A stretch of DNA of 64,000 nt. Origin: Haematobacter massiliensis. GTDB lineage: Bacteria > Pseudomonadota > Alphaproteobacteria > Rhodobacterales > Rhodobacteraceae. Shown here piece by piece: positions 57,802 through 64,000 of the stretch. The translations under genes and the position numbers were made by a program. The notes below the pieces were generated by a model. That model did no database searches. It had not been told where the DNA came from and was given only the letters and a program-made list of their open reading frames with translations. The stretch's first letter is position 1, and each line of letters begins with the position of its first letter. The stretch lies in assembly GCF_000740795.1 (NCBI RefSeq), contig NZ_JGYG01000010.1, positions 62,001-126,000 on the forward strand, given 5' to 3'.

Positions 57802-58248
57802 TTACGGTTTGCGTTGCGGACCCGGATCCAGCCGGGTCACGATCTCGCGGATCAGGCGAATGTCGCTGGACTGCGCGGCGAGCGCTTGGCGCAACTCGTC
57901 CACGGCTTTGGTCAGGCTGGCCGCGCCCTGCTCCTGCACCGCAAGGCGATAGCGGATGTTCTCAAGGCTCCGGGCTTCTGCCTCTATGCTCTTGATCCGC
58001 TCGTCCAGACGGGCGCGTTCTGCCGTCGTCTCGACCTGACGACTGGCGTGAAGTTCTTCGTGGTCCTCTGTCCACGCATTGAACCGGCGATCCAGATCAC
58101 TGACGCTCTGGGTGAAAGCGCCGTATCCGACCGCCCCAAGCGTGAGGGTAACGACCAGTCCAGCCAGAGAAATCCACGTGTTCCAGTTGGTCTTGTTCTC
58201 GAATGTCGGGCGATTTGGCATGAGCCCTCCCTGCGTTGGATCGTCCAT
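57802..58248 (-). CDS. Phage membrane protein with coiled coil (lysis-cassette unknown)
   Basis: The 148-residue product has a short Asn/Thr-rich N-terminus, one membrane span (WISLAGLVVTLTLGAVGYGAF) and a long charged coiled coil rich in Glu, Arg and Ala. I do not recognise a family. Its place directly before the lysozyme suggests a lysis or holin-related role, but that is only context. ATG at 58248 has GGAG upstream; a GTG at 58254 is also in frame. Confidence 0.72.
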   Translation of the reverse strand: MDDPTQGGLMPNRPTFENKTNWNTWISLAGLVVTLTLGAVGYGAFTQSVSDLDRRFNAWTEDHEELHASRQVETTAERARLDERIKSIEAEARSLENIRYRLAVQEQGAASLTKAVDELRQALAAQSSDIRLIREIVTRLDPGPQRKP

Positions 58249-58316
58249 ACTCACTCCGGGGGTTTTATCGGCCGCCCATGCAGGGCTGACCCTTTGCCCG
58301 CTCGCGGCGGGAAACG

Positions 58317-58341
58317 GAAAAACCGCCCCCGAAGGAGCGGT
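58317..58341 (-). terminator. Rho-independent terminator with TTCG loop
   Basis: On the - strand ACCGCTCC pairs with GGGGCGGT around a TTCG tetraloop and is followed by TTTTCC. It lies between the 58367-58768 gene and the lysis cassette, so it probably separates two transcripts. Confidence 0.8.
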
Positions 58342-58366
58342 CTGTCAGGCCTGATTGTCGTGGTGG

Positions 58367-58768
58367 TCAGCCGATGATCGCGCGGGCTTCGGCCCAAAGT
58401 TCCCGGGCTTCATTGTGGTTCGGCAACCCGACTTCGCCGCGATTGGTGTAGGCGTAGACCTTTGCCACAAAGTCGCGGGCATTCTCCGCCGGGATGGCCA
58501 TCAGGCTGTCTTCAATGGCGATCCGGTCCTCGTTCGCCATCTGGAATTCCTCGTCCGTCATGTCCCGCGTGCTGAGCGCGGTGGTTGCCTCCTGCCAGCG
58601 GCGGAACCACTGCATCACCGGCGTGTCGTCCTGCCCCATCATGGACGGGGCTGCCTCCCCGGGCTCCGGGGCAAACACACCCTTCCAGATCGCGCCAGCC
58701 ACCGGAGCAGCGATTGCCATGTTCAGAAGTGCGCGGCGGGTCGGTTCTTCCATCGTTACGGCGGTCAT
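58367..58768 (-). CDS. Hypothetical phage protein with RR-containing N-terminal hydrophobic segment
   Basis: The 133-residue product begins with TRRALLNMAIAAPVAGAI, a twin-arginine-like signal or anchor, and continues with a soluble acidic domain (MQWFRRWQEATTAL, then a helix-rich end). No known domain is recognised. The start overlaps the stop of the 58765-58974 gene as ATGA, so the two are coupled. A terminator follows. Confidence 0.65.
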   Translation of the reverse strand: MTAVTMEEPTRRALLNMAIAAPVAGAIWKGVFAPEPGEAAPSMMGQDDTPVMQWFRRWQEATTALSTRDMTDEEFQMANEDRIAIEDSLMAIPAENARDFVAKVYAYTNRGEVGLPNHNEARELWAEARAIIG

Positions 58769-58974
58769 GCGATGCCCTCCGAAACCATCCGGTTGCAGCG
58801 GCGGCGAAGATGATCGAGGAAGAGCATCGCGCCTTCGCTGTGAAACGAGGGTTCAGCCTCAAGGCGGGCGATCATCTCAGCCAGAGACGCTGGCCCGAAG
58901 CTGTGGATGGTGCGCGTCATCTCTTCGATGTCTACCATTCCGGCAGGTGTGCGAGTAGATTTGGCCAAGGCCAT
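58765..58974 (-). CDS. Small hypothetical phage protein
   Basis: This 69-residue, probably helical protein has no recognised domain. It has GGAGG eight bases before the ATG and is translationally coupled to the next gene by an ATGA overlap. Both are probably expressed with the prophage's accessory genes. Confidence 0.6.
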   Translation of the reverse strand: MALAKSTRTPAGMVDIEEMTRTIHSFGPASLAEMIARLEAEPSFHSEGAMLFLDHLRRRCNRMVSEGIA

Positions 58975-59007
58975 GATCTGATCCTCCGTTGATCAGGTGA
59001 TGGTTCA

Positions 59008-59041
59008 GGCCTCCGGTCGCGTGCCAGCGCTTCCGGGGGCC
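59008..59041 (-). terminator. Possible hairpin after the Rha/KilAC gene
   Basis: GGCCTCCGG pairs with CCGGGGGCC (one G-T pair) across a 16-base loop, just after the antirepressor stop. There is no T-tract, so termination would be weak or factor-dependent. Confidence 0.35.
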
Positions 59042-59048
59042 GCGACGA

Positions 59049-59795
59049 TCAGTTGATGGGCTGCTCCAGCAACTCGGCGAGCTTCACCAGCCCCTTTGCC
59101 GTCACCAAGACGCGGGTGTAGACGCGTTCCTCGCCGACATCGTTGATCTTCATGAAGTCGTCATGCTCCAGATAGCCGGACTTCCGTTTGTCGTCGTAGG
59201 CGAGCCACGTCTTGCCGCCCGAGCGTTTGAAGATCCAGCGACGGGCCGACATGAACTTGAACAGGTAGTCGCGCCCGACACCCAAGGTCTTCGCGGCATC
59301 GCTGATGCACATCGACCCCTTCGCGCCCTCCAGCCGGTCGAGCTTCTTCAGCCGACCACCCTGTTCCTCGATGATCGCCTCCTTCTCGGCGACTTGGCCT
59401 TGCAGATGCTGGAACACCCCGAGCATCACCGCCGGGTCAGAGAAGTCGAGCATCGGGCGAGCGCTGCGAACGCCTTCCAACTCCTCCAGCCGCTTCACCA
59501 CCTTGTAGCGCAGATCGGCGCGGTAGCCGGTGATCAGGGTGACCGTCAGGTCTTTCGGCAGTCGGTATTCCTTGCGCGGCTTCCCTTGGCCATCGAGGTA
59601 TTCGGCCTCAAAATCAGCCGCCCCAAATTTGGGGGCGCCGATATCTCGAAGCATCTTCTCGATGTCACGCAAAATATGGTCGTGCCGCTTCTCGCAAAGC
59701 TCCGCGATCTCGCGGGACGACATGGCGATCTGCTGGCCTGCCGCCAGCCCCGCGACGGGGAAGTTGCCTTTCGGCGTGTTTTGCTCCATGTTCAC
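59049..59795 (-). CDS. Phage regulatory protein: Rha domain plus KilAC-type antirepressor domain
   Basis: The 248-residue protein has an N-terminal Rha-type domain: MSSREIAELCEKRHDHIL, then YLDGQGKPRKEYRLPKDLT and LITGYRADLRYKVVKRLEEL. A C-terminal KilAC-like DNA-binding region follows (ISDAAKTLGVGRDYLFKFM, residues about 165-183). This combination occurs in temperate phages as an antirepressor or regulator of lysogeny. The start is GTG 59795 or ATG 59789; both have weak upstream sites. Confidence 0.85.
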   Translation of the reverse strand: MNMEQNTPKGNFPVAGLAAGQQIAMSSREIAELCEKRHDHILRDIEKMLRDIGAPKFGAADFEAEYLDGQGKPRKEYRLPKDLTVTLITGYRADLRYKVVKRLEELEGVRSARPMLDFSDPAVMLGVFQHLQGQVAEKEAIIEEQGGRLKKLDRLEGAKGSMCISDAAKTLGVGRDYLFKFMSARRWIFKRSGGKTWLAYDDKRKSGYLEHDDFMKINDVGEERVYTRVLVTAKGLVKLAELLEQPIN

Positions 59796-59870
59796 CGGAA
59801 CAGTCCTTTCTTGATGGGTTGGGACTTACAGGCCGGGATAGCGTTGGCGCGCTGCCCGGCCGCTTTCGTT

Positions 59871-60047
59871 TCACGATGCGCTCTCAAGCTGCACCCCCTT
59901 GATCCGCATGGCGACTTCAATGGCTGCGATGATTTCCGCGTTCATCGTGCGGTGGTGTTTCTTCGCCTCAGCCTTGATCGCGTCACGCCATCCATCCGGG
60001 AGGCGCATCATGAACTTGTCGCTTTCTCTGGTGGTCATGTTCTCCAT
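59871..60047 (-). CDS. Arc-family ribbon-helix-helix repressor (short copy)
   Basis: The 58-residue protein is a minimal Arc/Mnt-type ribbon-helix-helix. The DNA-contacting beta strand is KFMMRLPDG, followed by two helices with the conserved RTMNAEIIAAIE. It is strongly similar to the longer Arc-like protein encoded divergently 99 bases away. ATG at 60047 is chosen because upstream codons run through the operator repeats. Confidence 0.85.
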   Translation of the reverse strand: MENMTTRESDKFMMRLPDGWRDAIKAEAKKHHRTMNAEIIAAIEVAMRIKGVQLESAS

Positions 60048-60055
60048 TCCGTATA

Positions 60056-60128
60056 TGCCACCGTGGCACAAGACATGTATGCCACGGTGGAAGCATGGTC
60101 GCAACAAAAATTGTATGCCACGGTGGCA
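60056..60128. promoter_or_regulatory. Three palindromic operators between divergent Arc-like genes
   Basis: TGCCAC-N-GTGGCA dyads occur at 60056-60068 (perfect), 60080-60092 (right half imperfect) and 60116-60128 (perfect). Start-to-start spacings are 24 and 36 bases. Two of the sites share a leading TGTA. They fill the 99-base gap between the two repressor starts and are the likely binding sites of these proteins, controlling both promoters. Confidence 0.75.
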
Positions 60129-60146
60129 GAAAATGAGAATCGGCAG

Positions 60147-60422
60147 ATGTCTACGATACCCACAAACCGCGAAAGTGACCGCTTCATGCTCCGCCTCCCC
60201 GACGGGATGCGGGACCGGATCAAGGCCGCCGCTGAGGCCAACAGCCGCTCCATGAACGCTGAGATCGTCGCACGGCTGGATGCGTCATTCATCCCTCCTC
60301 CCGACAGGGTCACAGTTGAGGCGGGCGAGACCACCTACAGGTTCCCATCGTACGATGAGTTCATGGAAGTCGTGTCAAAGGCCGTGGAACAGGCGAACAA
60401 GGCCATGAAGGACGAGAAGTGA
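60147..60422 (+). CDS. Arc-family ribbon-helix-helix repressor (long copy)
   Basis: The 91-residue protein has the RHH core (RFMLRLPDGMRDRIKAAAE, then RSMNAEIVARLD) and a C-terminal extension of about 45 residues ending in a helix (EFMEVVSKAVEQANKAM) that could serve oligomerisation. Its core closely resembles the short copy on the other strand, so the pair probably arose by inverted duplication. ATG at 60147 lies 18 bases after the last operator. Confidence 0.87.
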   Translation: MSTIPTNRESDRFMLRLPDGMRDRIKAAAEANSRSMNAEIVARLDASFIPPPDRVTVEAGETTYRFPSYDEFMEVVSKAVEQANKAMKDEK

Positions 60423-60526
60423 CGCTTTGCCGCCGCCTGACACATCCTAACTTCTTAATCTTTGCCCTTGCCAGAATCGCCGGCATCACGGCACCGTGAC
60501 GACGTTGGTTAATCGGGGGATTTGGG

Positions 60527-61189
60527 ATGAGAGCGTTTGCGCTGGCGGCTGCGGCGTGCCTGACGGTGGGGCAGGCTGATGCGGCGATTGTGACGTACAC
60601 GGCTGTGGCGACGAATGTCTCAGCAACCTACCTGCGTTATTTCTACGACGATCTTGGTAATTATCTCGGCAGTAGGACGGGCGATTCTCCAACAGTCGCG
60701 GATATGGACATATCCCTAGCATTCACCTCCGAACGGCTGGAGCCGGGGCAACCCTATGATCTGATATCAGCAACATATGACGGTATCCTTGTCGAACTAA
60801 ACGGCATGCGCGCCAGTGCATTTGGCAATGTTCTAGGCGGCACCGTGATTTTCGAAGAAAACCTAAACTTAAGCTTCTGGGATATTAACTATTTAGACTT
60901 GAGGTACCCGAACAATATTATCGGTTATCGACAAGTTTACTCGTTTATGGATCGTCTTACTTTTTCGGATACCTTTAACGGGTTTGGTTATTTCTCTGAT
61001 CTATACCCGCTTGCCAAGTATGGCGAGATTGTCAGCTATGAATTCGAATACCTAGAGGCAGCCGGTAAGGTTTGGGAAGTAACGTCCCCCGCCCCTGTTC
61101 CCCTGCCCGCTGCCGCCCCGCTCCTTTTGGCCGGGACAGCAGCCCTCATCGCTCTCCGCCGCCGTCAGAGGGTGGTCGTCGATAGGTGA
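60527..61189 (+). CDS. Exported VPLPA-CTERM sorting-domain protein (prophage cargo)
   Basis: The 220-residue protein has a Sec signal peptide (cleavage near QADAA), a beta-rich, Tyr/Phe/Asn-rich middle, and a C-terminal VPLPAAAPLLLAG motif. A hydrophobic span and an Arg cluster (RRRQR) follow. That tripartite end is the VPLPA-CTERM sorting signal processed by an exosortase. The middle of the gene is AT-richer than its neighbours and runs against them, which points to a separately acquired cargo gene. The 3' end overlaps the next, convergent gene by 25 bases. Confidence 0.85.
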   Translation: MRAFALAAAACLTVGQADAAIVTYTAVATNVSATYLRYFYDDLGNYLGSRTGDSPTVADMDISLAFTSERLEPGQPYDLISATYDGILVELNGMRASAFGNVLGGTVIFEENLNLSFWDINYLDLRYPNNIIGYRQVYSFMDRLTFSDTFNGFGYFSDLYPLAKYGEIVSYEFEYLEAAGKVWEVTSPAPVPLPAAAPLLLAGTAALIALRRRQRVVVDR

Positions 61190-62877
61190 GGCCACCACCG
61201 ACCAGACCCATCACGATACCCTGAGACCTGTATCCCGCCCGAGAAATTTTCCAGCGGATATGCCTCCTTCACGACGCCATCAGCAATAGCCTCGTCCTCG
61301 TCAAATGCCTCCTGCTCAGTGGTACCAGCGGTACCTGAGCGGGCCTGACTCGTGAACGTCAGGGGCGACGGCCACGCGGCGCCGTCCCGCTTGACAATGG
61401 TAACAGTCTGTCCGGACAGTGTTGCTGTATAGGGGATTTGTGCACCCCCGTTTGAGATGCGGAAGCAGCACAGGGCTGTCGGGGCAGGACTGTAAATCGC
61501 GCCTCCGTTGGCTGGATTAGCAGTGATCGTAATGGTCATTCGGTCACTGCTAATACTCAGATTGGACCAGTAGGGGTGCTCGAAATCGGATAGGCCTGCG
61601 GCCTTCGCAATGCCTAACGCCATCACCGACGCTTGCTGCAACGCCCCCTTATCTATACCGGTTTGCGTGCTGTAAGCGGCACCAGTGTAGATATGGCGAG
61701 GATGAACGGAACCGCGCCCGTTCTGGGTGGTAAGCCCCACCAGTGGCGGCGTCATGGTGCCGCCCAGATCGTACATCGCCTGCGCCTGCCTCGTGCACTG
61801 CGGAACGCCGAATTGCGAGCGCACATAGTTCTGCGTTGCCAGACGATATCCCGGATTCAGAATGTCATCCAGTTTTCCAAGCTGACCGGGAAGCCCTCCT
61901 GCGCTGGTGACTTTGAGATAGCTTTGCGTGTCGTCCATCTCGTTGAACAGGCAAATGGACACGTCGCCGCCAGCAAGGTCCACTTTAGTGCAAATATCGT
62001 CCCACTCCGCCTGCACTCTGAAAATTTCGCTAGCTGGTCGCCCAGATTTTGCGACGGAGATGTAGCACCACCTGTATCCTCCGAACCGGGCGAGCTGGTT
62101 GATGGCAGCTCGCGCGCTAGCGCCGGATACCGCGCGGTTTTGCGCGGCATCTGTGGGTGTTCTGCTATTATCGCTGGCCCTCACAAAACCATAGCGGAGT
62201 GGACCGACGCCAGCGCCGCCGTTGCCGTTCAGGATATTGTTGATGCAGACAACCATCTGGTCGTCAGGGGCAGTCAGCGGCCAGCCCGGATTGTAAATGT
62301 TGCCCTTCTGATTGGGCCACAGGTCCACAGATATCGAAAGGCTCGACGGCCCGAGTGCCATGTATTTAAACCCGACAGCGCAGCGCCCGACGCTCCGCGC
62401 CACGATCTCCGGGTTGGCCGTCAACCGGACCTCCCGCCAGCACCAATGCTCCGTGGCAGGGATAGTGCGCGTCACGCTCCATGCGCCACCAGTGATCGTG
62501 CCTGCGCTTACCCAGCCGGTGACCGCCTCGCCTCCCGTACCGACAAGGCGGAACTCGACCGCCATCCCCTCCAAGGTGGCGTGAGCCGGACCAGAGAAGG
62601 TCACGGCGCGTTCCAGCGCCTCGATCTCGTCCCCACGTAGGCCGTAGACCCAGCCGTCCATAGACAGATTGGGCGCGCCGTCCCGGGTCGAAGGGTATGG
62701 GTCATGGTCCAATATGCCGGGCGCAATCCGATCCTGCGTGGTATACGTCCCGGACTGCTCGTGCAGCGCGCGCGTTGCGTATCCCGTTTTTGCCATGAGG
62801 GCGGCAAGCGCCGTTGATGTCGTGAGCTTGCTGCCCGCGAGACCTGCGGTCCTGGGCCAATAACGATAGAGGGGCAT
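61165..62877 (-). CDS. Large phage protein, probably virion/tail-associated
   Basis: The 570-residue product has no family I can name. It has a short N-terminal module (MPLYRYWPRTAGLAGSKLTT), a beta-rich region, a central part with FNEMDDTQSYLK and VHPRHIYTGAAYSTQTG, and a beta-sandwich-like C-terminus (ANPANGGAIYSPAPTALCCF). The layout suggests a host-interaction or carbohydrate-active tail protein, possibly with an esterase-like His. That is inference. ATG at 62877 has GGAG upstream, and the next gene ends one base before it. Confidence 0.7.
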   Translation of the reverse strand: MPLYRYWPRTAGLAGSKLTTSTALAALMAKTGYATRALHEQSGTYTTQDRIAPGILDHDPYPSTRDGAPNLSMDGWVYGLRGDEIEALERAVTFSGPAHATLEGMAVEFRLVGTGGEAVTGWVSAGTITGGAWSVTRTIPATEHWCWREVRLTANPEIVARSVGRCAVGFKYMALGPSSLSISVDLWPNQKGNIYNPGWPLTAPDDQMVVCINNILNGNGGAGVGPLRYGFVRASDNSRTPTDAAQNRAVSGASARAAINQLARFGGYRWCYISVAKSGRPASEIFRVQAEWDDICTKVDLAGGDVSICLFNEMDDTQSYLKVTSAGGLPGQLGKLDDILNPGYRLATQNYVRSQFGVPQCTRQAQAMYDLGGTMTPPLVGLTTQNGRGSVHPRHIYTGAAYSTQTGIDKGALQQASVMALGIAKAAGLSDFEHPYWSNLSISSDRMTITITANPANGGAIYSPAPTALCCFRISNGGAQIPYTATLSGQTVTIVKRDGAAWPSPLTFTSQARSGTAGTTEQEAFDEDEAIADGVVKEAYPLENFSGGIQVSGYRDGSGRWWPHLSTTTL

Positions 62878-62878
62878 G

Positions 62879-64000
62879 TCAGGCTCCGATCTGGGGGACT
62901 TTGGAGAGTGCGGGCCAATGCGCACGGAACAGGCGGAGGCCCCACGTGTCTGACGGGTCGTTAGCGTCGTGAACTTCGGACCGGAATGGGTGCGACCATG
63001 GGAATTCAGCGCTAGGCCACGTGCCAAACTGCTGTCCAACTGCGGGCAGAGTTTTGATCGTGTAGTTGACGAGAGGTGCCCAAGTCGGGTTAGTAATGCC
63101 GAGCGCTTGGGTGCAAAGAAGGAAATCTGAGCCGGTCGCAAGGTTGCGATAACCGCCTCCGCTGTCCATGCTAAGCGTGTCCTGCGCGGTGTAGGTAGCA
63201 GATGTTTCCCTCCACCGAACCGACCAGTTGGGATCGCCCGCCACTACGTCGCGAGGATCATCCATCCAGACCTGATCTCCAACCACGAATGGGTTGGCGT
63301 TCTTCAGCGTTAGAGTCATCGGCTGGTTGAGGGTGTTGGTTCCTCCCGGAGCGATGATGGTGGCAGATTTCGTTCCGGCAGTGTTCCGCAGGATCAGGCC
63401 CCTAAAGGCATATTTATTGGTGGTGTTGGGAGACACGTTGTTGACGGTCACATTCAGACCACTGACCGCCGTGACGGTGCGGATGGCGCTGCTGTGTGGC
63501 ATGCCGCTGGTGTTGTGCGGAGTCCGGTAGCGCGCGAGATTCGCAGGCGTCTCGGTGAAGAATTGCCCGAGAATGTTTCCGCCCATCAGCGGAGCTACGC
63601 CCTTTGCGCCCATCACAAAAGGAGTCAGGTCGCCGCCAGTGAAATGGCGGTAGAGATAGATCATGGGGAACTGGAAGGTCCAGATGCCGCCGTTCGGCCC
63701 CGTGACCGACCCGTCAACCTGCCGACCGAATGAGATGATGGCGCGTATGGCCGCCTTCTTCTGTGCCTCGGTTCCAGCATCGGTCCAGAGGAGGGGCAGG
63801 ATCGCGGCCTGCACGCCAGCCATTTGCCGCCCATAGTTTTTGTTCAGGATGCCGGAGCCGAAGGGCATCATGTCGGCATAGCCGCCGCCAGTTCCGCCAT
63901 CAGCCGCCTTGTAGTTACCACGCAGGGAGCCTTGGAATTTTTCGATCCGCGCGAGATATTGATCAAGATCAGCGGGCGGCGAGGTTCCTGCTGAGGCATA
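62879..64000 (-). CDS. Large phage protein, unrecognised (partial, continues off the window)
   Basis: The frame stays open to the right edge, so the N-terminus is missing and at least 373 residues are visible. The sequence has an alpha-helical start (NYGRQMAGVQAAILPLLW), then beta-rich segments (TVTAVSGLNVTVNNVSPNTT and a metal/Gly-rich MTLTLKNANPFVVGDQVWMD). No known domain is recognised. It is paired with the 61165-62877 gene and is probably a structural or receptor-binding component. Confidence 0.65.
   Translation of the reverse strand, partial: YASAGTSPPADLDQYLARIEKFQGSLRGNYKAADGGTGGGYADMMPFGSGILNKNYGRQMAGVQAAILPLLWTDAGTEAQKKAAIRAIISFGRQVDGSVTGPNGGIWTFQFPMIYLYRHFTGGDLTPFVMGAKGVAPLMGGNILGQFFTETPANLARYRTPHNTSGMPHSSAIRTVTAVSGLNVTVNNVSPNTTNKYAFRGLILRNTAGTKSATIIAPGGTNTLNQPMTLTLKNANPFVVGDQVWMDDPRDVVAGDPNWSVRWRETSATYTAQDTLSMDSGGGYRNLATGSDFLLCTQALGITNPTWAPLVNYTIKTLPAVGQQFGTWPSAEFPWSHPFRSEVHDANDPSDTWGLRLFRAHWPALSKVPQIGA

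Larger units (their letters stand above)
56512..64000. mobile_element. Prophage, left end (continues beyond the window)
   Basis: The region starts at a truncated tRNA-Val gene and contains spanins, lysozyme, an antirepressor-type regulator, divergent Arc-like repressors and probable virion genes. No core genes interrupt it. The integrase, packaging and head genes are not in the window and presumably lie to the right, where the restored tRNA-Val should mark the other end. Confidence 0.85.

Noticed and set aside
60056-60128. Short repeats considered as a CRISPR array
   Set aside because: The units are 13-base palindromes with unequal spacing between divergent repressor genes, with no cas genes. 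Operators explain them better.

Overview
This window looks like a chromosome segment of an alphaproteobacterium of the order Rhodobacterales (Paracoccaceae-like). It is GC-rich. The evidence is the adjacent ctrA and sciP genes, cckA, mipZ, a flagellar fliG outside any flagellar cluster, a DUF1127 protein, and a gene order known from that group (ffh/rpsP/rimM/trmD/rplS and pyrH/frr/uppS/cdsA/dxr/rseP/bamA/ompH/fabZ/lpxA/lpxI/lpxB). I cannot name the genus from sequence alone.

Positions 1-56450 are core chromosome. 1-3713 is a translation block on the + strand: the ffh end, a GNAT, chorismate mutase, rpsP, a frameshifted rimM, trmD, rplS and rpmE. An orphan GAF histidine kinase and a four-gene ABC importer on the - strand follow. 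Then come mipZ, an NHEJ pair (Ku and LigD), an alpha/beta hydrolase, fliG, histidine genes (hisA, hisF, hisE, and hisN further on), accA, a ftsE-ftsX-plsC-flavoprotein operon, and EF-P with its lysylating enzyme EpmA. Several regulators (XRE, LysR, ctrA with sciP) lie between 27 and 32 kb.

Positions 33.3-45.4 kb hold one long envelope block on the - strand, transcribed from pyrH towards lpxB, covering isoprenoid, phospholipid and lipid A synthesis plus outer-membrane assembly. It is followed by miaA, an AraC regulator, cysS, cckA, a frameshifted rsmB, guaB, an NdvA-type ABC exporter and rpmJ. CtrA, SciP, CckA and MipZ together form a substantial part of the alphaproteobacterial cell-cycle circuit. 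TTAA-N7-TTAA boxes or near matches lie upstream of cckA, ctrA, fliG and sciP, which suggests local feedback and motility control by CtrA.

Positions 56512-64000 are the left end of a prophage inserted in a tRNA-Val(GAC) gene. Only the 3' part of the tRNA remains here, as the att site. Inward from it lie nested Rz/Rz1 spanins, a tail-anchored lysozyme, a membrane coiled-coil protein, two small unknown genes, a Rha/KilAC-type regulator, a divergent pair of paralogous Arc-like repressors around three palindromic operators, a signal-peptide/VPLPA-CTERM cargo gene, and two large unrecognised, probably virion-associated genes. The last of these runs off the window.

Three otherwise ordinary genes (rimM, a zinc-ribbon protein and rsmB) are each broken by a single-base shift at a C/G homopolymer. 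Sequencing or assembly error is the simplest explanation. No intergenic stretch exceeds 300 bases. The longest is the AT-rich 27516-27753 gap.
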